The position numbers were made by a program, and so were the translations under genes. DNA of 64,000 bases, taken from positions 620,001 through 684,000 of the forward strand of contig NZ_JAUSVO010000002.1 of assembly GCF_030814715.1 (NCBI RefSeq). The letters run 5' to 3'. Positions within the stretch are counted from its first letter, which is position 1. Every line of letters begins with the position of its first letter. The DNA is from Kaistia dalseonensis (GTDB taxonomy: Bacteria > Pseudomonadota > Alphaproteobacteria > Rhizobiales > Kaistiaceae). Positions 61,268-64,000 of the stretch are shown one piece after another. Under the pieces are notes generated by a model that was given only the letters and a program-made list of their open reading frames with translations, was not told the DNA's origin and searched no databases.

Positions 61268-61296
61268 ATGTCGATCACTGCTGCCCGCAAGGCTGA
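61105..61296 (+). CDS. Possible small protein between truB and rpsO (63 residues)
   Basis: An ATG at 61105 opens a frame to a TGA at 61294-61296, overlapping the first 29 bases of rpsO in another frame. The middle part ([19 protein letters not shown]) shows strong G/C preference at third codon positions and a plausible amphipathic character, unlike random sequence. The end, past about 61250, is out of frame with rpsO and looks non-coding. No ribosome site is clear and I recognise no family. It may be a short real gene, a remnant, or chance. Confidence 0.25.
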   Translation: MTPPRQEWSSCLKAVTVRASGIALELSGVSGWRIGRIIKRSGALPEPKPMKGVPDVDHCCPQG

Positions 61297-61537
61297 ACTG
61301 ATCAAGGAATACGCGACCGGCGCCAACGACACCGGCTCGCCGGAAGTGCAGGTTGCTGTGCTCTCCGAGCGCATCGCCAATCTCACCGAGCACTTCAAGA
61401 GCCACGCGAAGGACAATCATTCCCGTCGCGGCCTGCTGAAGATGGTGAGCCAGCGTCGTAGCCTTCTCGACTACGTCAAGAAGGTCGACGAGCAGCGCTA
61501 CAAGTCGCTCATCGAGCGCCTCGGCCTGCGTCGCTGA
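61268..61537 (+). CDS. rpsO: 30S ribosomal protein S15
   Basis: S15 binds the 16S rRNA central domain early in assembly. The 89-residue product is the standard size with [27 protein letters not shown]-like [50 protein letters not shown], and a C-terminal RLGLRR. ATG at 61268 has AAAGGGG upstream. It is followed by pnp after 194 bases, as in nearly all proteobacteria. Confidence 0.98.
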   Translation: MSITAARKAELIKEYATGANDTGSPEVQVAVLSERIANLTEHFKSHAKDNHSRRGLLKMVSQRRSLLDYVKKVDEQRYKSLIERLGLRR

Positions 61538-61579
61538 GAAAGGCGGGCCGCAAGGCCTGTCCTTGAAAGACGCCGTATG

Positions 61580-61604
61580 GCGCGGCGGCATGGGGCTGCC
61601 GCGC
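61580..61604 (+). terminator. Hairpin between rpsO and pnp
   Basis: GCGCGGCGGC (61580-61589), loop ATGGG and GCTGCCGCGC (61595-61604) form ten pairs, one of them a wobble, 42 bases after the rpsO stop. In E. coli this interval holds the rpsO terminator and an RNase III stem-loop for pnp autocontrol; this hairpin is in an equivalent place. The remaining leader to the pnp ATG (61605-61731) has no other clear element except a T5 run at about 61652. Confidence 0.5.
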
Positions 61605-61731
61605 AAAGAGCCGCGGATCTGTGGTCGAGCCATGGCAGGATCGCCGGATGCCTTTTTCCAGCTTTGGATGAGAGCCTCTCGCCGTCTTGCTCATGGCTCC
61701 TTTGGCGTATCCGCGCATGAAAGGAACTGCC

Positions 61732-63867
61732 ATGTTCGATGTTCAACGCGTCGAGATTGATTGGGCCGGCCGCAAGCTCGTCCTCGAGACCGGCAAGGTC
61801 GCTCGCCAGGCTGACGGCGCTGTGCTCGCCACCTACGGCGAAAGCTCCGTTCTCGCCACCGTCGTCGGCGCCAAGTCGCCGAAACCCGGCCAGGACTTCT
61901 TCCCCCTGACCGTCAACTACCAGGAAAAGGCGTTTGCCGCCGGCAAGATCCCGGGCGGCTACTTCAAGCGCGAAGGCCGTCCGTCCGAGCACGAGACGCT
62001 GACCTCGCGCCTCATTGACCGCCCGATTCGTCCGCTCTTCGTCGAAGGCTACAAGAACGACACCCAGGTCGTCGTGACCGTGCTCAGCCACGATCTCGAG
62101 AACGATCCGGACATCCTGGCGATGGTCGCTGCCTCCGCAGCCCTCACCATTTCGGGCCTGCCCTTCATGGGCCCGATCGGCGGCGCCCGCGTCGGCTATA
62201 TCGACGGCGAATACGTCCTGAACCCGCAGGTCGATAGCCGCGAGAATTCCAAGCTCGATCTCGTCGTCGCCGGCACGCAGGATGCGGTGCTGATGGTCGA
62301 GTCCGAGGCGCAGGAACTCTCGGAAGAGATCATGCTCGGCGCCGTCATGTTCGGTCACCGCGGCTTTCAGCCCGTGATCGACGCGATCATCAAGCTGGCC
62401 GAGAAGGCCGCCAAGGAGCCGCGCGACGTCGTCACCGAGGACGTCTCGGAAATCGAGAAGGCCGTGCTCGAAATCGCCGAGCAGGACCTGCGCGAAGCCT
62501 ACAAGATCACCGTCAAGCAGGATCGCTATGCCGCCGTCGACGCCGCCAAGGCGAAGGTCACGGCTGCGCTGTTCCCCGAAGGCCAGGAGCCCCGCTTCGA
62601 CAAGGAGAAGGTCGCCGGCGTCTTCAAGGATCTCCAGGCCAAGATCGTGCGCTGGAACATCCTCGACACGGGCAGCCGTATCGATGGCCGCGACCTGACG
62701 ACCGTTCGTCCGATCGTCGCCGAAGTCGGCATTCTGCCGCGCGCCCATGGTTCGTCGCTCTTCACGCGTGGCGAGACGCAGGCTCTGGCCGTCGCGACGC
62801 TCGGCACGGGCGATGACGAGCAGTTCGTCGACGCGCTCGAGGGCACCTTCAAGCAGACCTTCATGCTGCACTACAACTTCCCGCCCTATTCGGTCGGTGA
62901 GACGGGTCGCATGGGTTCGCCCGGTCGCCGCGAGATCGGCCACGGCAAGCTGGCCTGGCGGGCCATTCACCCGGTCCTGCCGCTGCATCACGACTTCCCC
63001 TACACGATCCGCGTCGTCTCGGAGATCACCGAGTCGAACGGCTCGTCCTCGATGGCCACTGTTTGCGGCACCTCGCTGTCGCTGATGGATGCCGGCGTGC
63101 CGCTGAAGCGGCCGGTGGCGGGCATCGCCATGGGCCTGATCCTCGAAGGCGAGCGCTTCGCCGTCCTCTCCGACATTCTCGGTGACGAGGATCATCTCGG
63201 CGACATGGACTTCAAGGTCGCCGGCACGTCGGAAGGCGTGACCTCGCTGCAGATGGACATCAAGATCGCCGGTATCACCGAGGAGATCATGAAGGTCGCG
63301 CTGGAGCAGGCCAAGGGCGGCCGTGCGCATATCCTCGACGAGATGGCAAAGGCGCTGACCTCGGCGCGTCCGTCGCTCGGCGAGCATGCCCCGCGCATCG
63401 AAGTGATCCAGATCCCGACCGACAAGATCCGTGAAGTGATCGGTTCGGGCGGCAAGGTCATCCGCGAGATCGTGGAGAAGACCGGCGCCAAGATCGACAT
63501 CTCCGATGACGGCACCGTCAAGGTCGCCTCGTCCGACGGCAAGGCGATCACCGCCGCGCTGAACTGGATCCGCGGCATCGCCGCTGAGCCGGAAGTCGGC
63601 GCGATCTACCAGGGCACCGTCGTGAAGGCCGTCGATTTCGGCGCCTTCGTGAACTTCTTCGGCGCCAAGGACGGCCTCGTTCACATCTCGCAGCTCTCCA
63701 ACCAGCGTGTTGCGAAGACGCAGGACGTCGTCAAGGAAGGCGACAAGGTCTGGGTCAAGCTTCTCGGCTTCGACGAGCGCGGCAAGGTTCGCCTCTCGAT
63801 GAAGGTTGTCGACCAGACGACCGGCGAAGAGATCAAGCAGGAGAAGGCGGAAGCCGTCGCCGAGTAA
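61732..63867 (+). CDS. pnp: Polyribonucleotide nucleotidyltransferase (PNPase)
   Basis: PNPase is the trimeric phosphorolytic 3'-5' exoribonuclease of the degradosome. The 711-residue product has two RNase PH domains (about 1-215 and 300-540; [30 protein letters not shown] and [25 protein letters not shown]), a KH domain ([17 protein letters not shown], from about 564) and an S1 domain ([21 protein letters not shown], from about 622). ATG at 61732 has AAGGA seven bases before. The gene ends the operon at a strong intrinsic terminator. Confidence 0.98.
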   Translation: MFDVQRVEIDWAGRKLVLETGKVARQADGAVLATYGESSVLATVVGAKSPKPGQDFFPLTVNYQEKAFAAGKIPGGYFKREGRPSEHETLTSRLIDRPIRPLFVEGYKNDTQVVVTVLSHDLENDPDILAMVAASAALTISGLPFMGPIGGARVGYIDGEYVLNPQVDSRENSKLDLVVAGTQDAVLMVESEAQELSEEIMLGAVMFGHRGFQPVIDAIIKLAEKAAKEPRDVVTEDVSEIEKAVLEIAEQDLREAYKITVKQDRYAAVDAAKAKVTAALFPEGQEPRFDKEKVAGVFKDLQAKIVRWNILDTGSRIDGRDLTTVRPIVAEVGILPRAHGSSLFTRGETQALAVATLGTGDDEQFVDALEGTFKQTFMLHYNFPPYSVGETGRMGSPGRREIGHGKLAWRAIHPVLPLHHDFPYTIRVVSEITESNGSSSMATVCGTSLSLMDAGVPLKRPVAGIAMGLILEGERFAVLSDILGDEDHLGDMDFKVAGTSEGVTSLQMDIKIAGITEEIMKVALEQAKGGRAHILDEMAKALTSARPSLGEHAPRIEVIQIPTDKIREVIGSGGKVIREIVEKTGAKIDISDDGTVKVASSDGKAITAALNWIRGIAAEPEVGAIYQGTVVKAVDFGAFVNFFGAKDGLVHISQLSNQRVAKTQDVVKEGDKVWVKLLGFDERGKVRLSMKVVDQTTGEEIKQEKAEAVAE

Positions 63868-63900
63868 TCGGCCGATTTCAGTCTGCTTCGTAGCATCGAA

Positions 63901-63930
63901 GGCCCGGCGAGTGATCGCCGGGCCTTTTTT
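63901..63930 (+). terminator. Strong intrinsic terminator after pnp
   Basis: GGCCCGGCGA (63901-63910), loop GTGA and TCGCCGGGCC (63915-63924) form a perfect 10-bp stem followed by six Ts (63925-63930). It lies 33 bases after the pnp stop and is the clearest rho-independent terminator in the window, closing the rimP to pnp operon. Confidence 0.9.
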
Positions 63931-63942
63931 CTTGGATTCGAG

Positions 63943-64000
63943 ATGGCATTGGCCGGCGGCGCGCGGCCGTTGACCGATATCAAGGCCATCACGCGCGTTG
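63943..64000 (+). CDS. Possible start of the next gene (partial)
   Basis: An ATG at 63943 opens a frame that stays open to the window edge (MALAGGARPLTDIKAITRV, 19 residues). The ribosome site is poor (GGATTCGAG). Third positions are mostly G or C. The product cannot be identified from so short a piece. Confidence 0.3.
   Translation, partial: MALAGGARPLTDIKAITRV

Overview
The window is high-GC chromosomal core DNA from an alphaproteobacterium, most likely of the order Hyphomicrobiales (Rhizobiales). The case rests on gene content and order: hisF-hisE-coaA; rph-rdgB-hemW next to hrcA; a dnaK-dnaJ-pmtA block; mutS-glnD-murJ-trpS; tsaB-rimI-fur(mur)-olsA-miaB-phoH-ybeY-corC-lnt; metK-trmB; and rimP-nusA-ylxR-infB-rbfA-truB-rpsO-pnp. 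It is also supported by rhizobial-type lipid enzymes (OlsB, OlsA, a PmtA-like methyltransferase), a Mur-type Fur protein, a candidate Irr iron box and two palindromic intergenic repeats of a kind common in this order. The genus cannot be fixed from the sequence. No rRNA, tRNA, CRISPR array, insertion sequence, prophage or biosynthetic cluster was seen.

Layout. 1-4.0 kb (+): end of hisF, hisE, coaA, a cation-diffusion-facilitator gene, grpE with its own heat-shock-type promoter, and a YadS/TRIC-like channel gene. 4.0-11.4 kb (-): olsB, a hybrid histidine kinase, the ComM/YifB AAA+ gene, gshB, yraN and rsmI, with a lipoprotein gene of the LpoA type divergent from rsmI. 12.8-15.3 kb (-): rph-rdgB-hemW, divergent from hrcA (+). 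16.6-20.4 kb: NDUFA9-like epimerase (+), uppP (-), GST and queG (+). 20.4-28.2 kb (-): dnaK, dnaJ, pmtA-like, histidine phosphatase, FMN reductase, pyrF, dapB, gpmA, then a hicAB toxin-antitoxin pair that is the only clearly accessory element. 28.4-32.6 kb: alkB and pncA (+), VOC protein and maeB (-).

32.7-64 kb is almost entirely on the + strand. It holds mutS (mismatch repair), glnD (nitrogen signalling), murJ (lipid II flipping), trpS, a universal stress protein, a NifU-type Fe-S protein, tsaB/rimI, mur, olsA, miaB, phoH, ybeY, corC, lnt, a helix-turn-helix regulator, metK and trmB. It ends in the classic transcription/translation operon rimP-nusA-ylxR-infB-rbfA-truB-rpsO-pnp, closed by a strong intrinsic terminator at 63.9 kb.

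How the genes work together. The heat-shock chaperone genes are split: grpE, hrcA and dnaK-dnaJ lie in three places, and both grpE and dnaK carry sigma-32-like promoters. Membrane lipid and envelope genes recur (olsB, olsA, pmtA-like, uppP, murJ, lnt, lpoA-like). Most other genes serve RNA modification, ribosome maturation and central metabolism. I found no convincing large new system. The points most worth checking are small: the Irr-like box before the nifU gene, an uncharacterised coding-like segment between truB and rpsO, a queG gene with no ordinary start codon, a histidine phosphatase lacking the RHG motif, and hicAB tightly coupled to gpmA.
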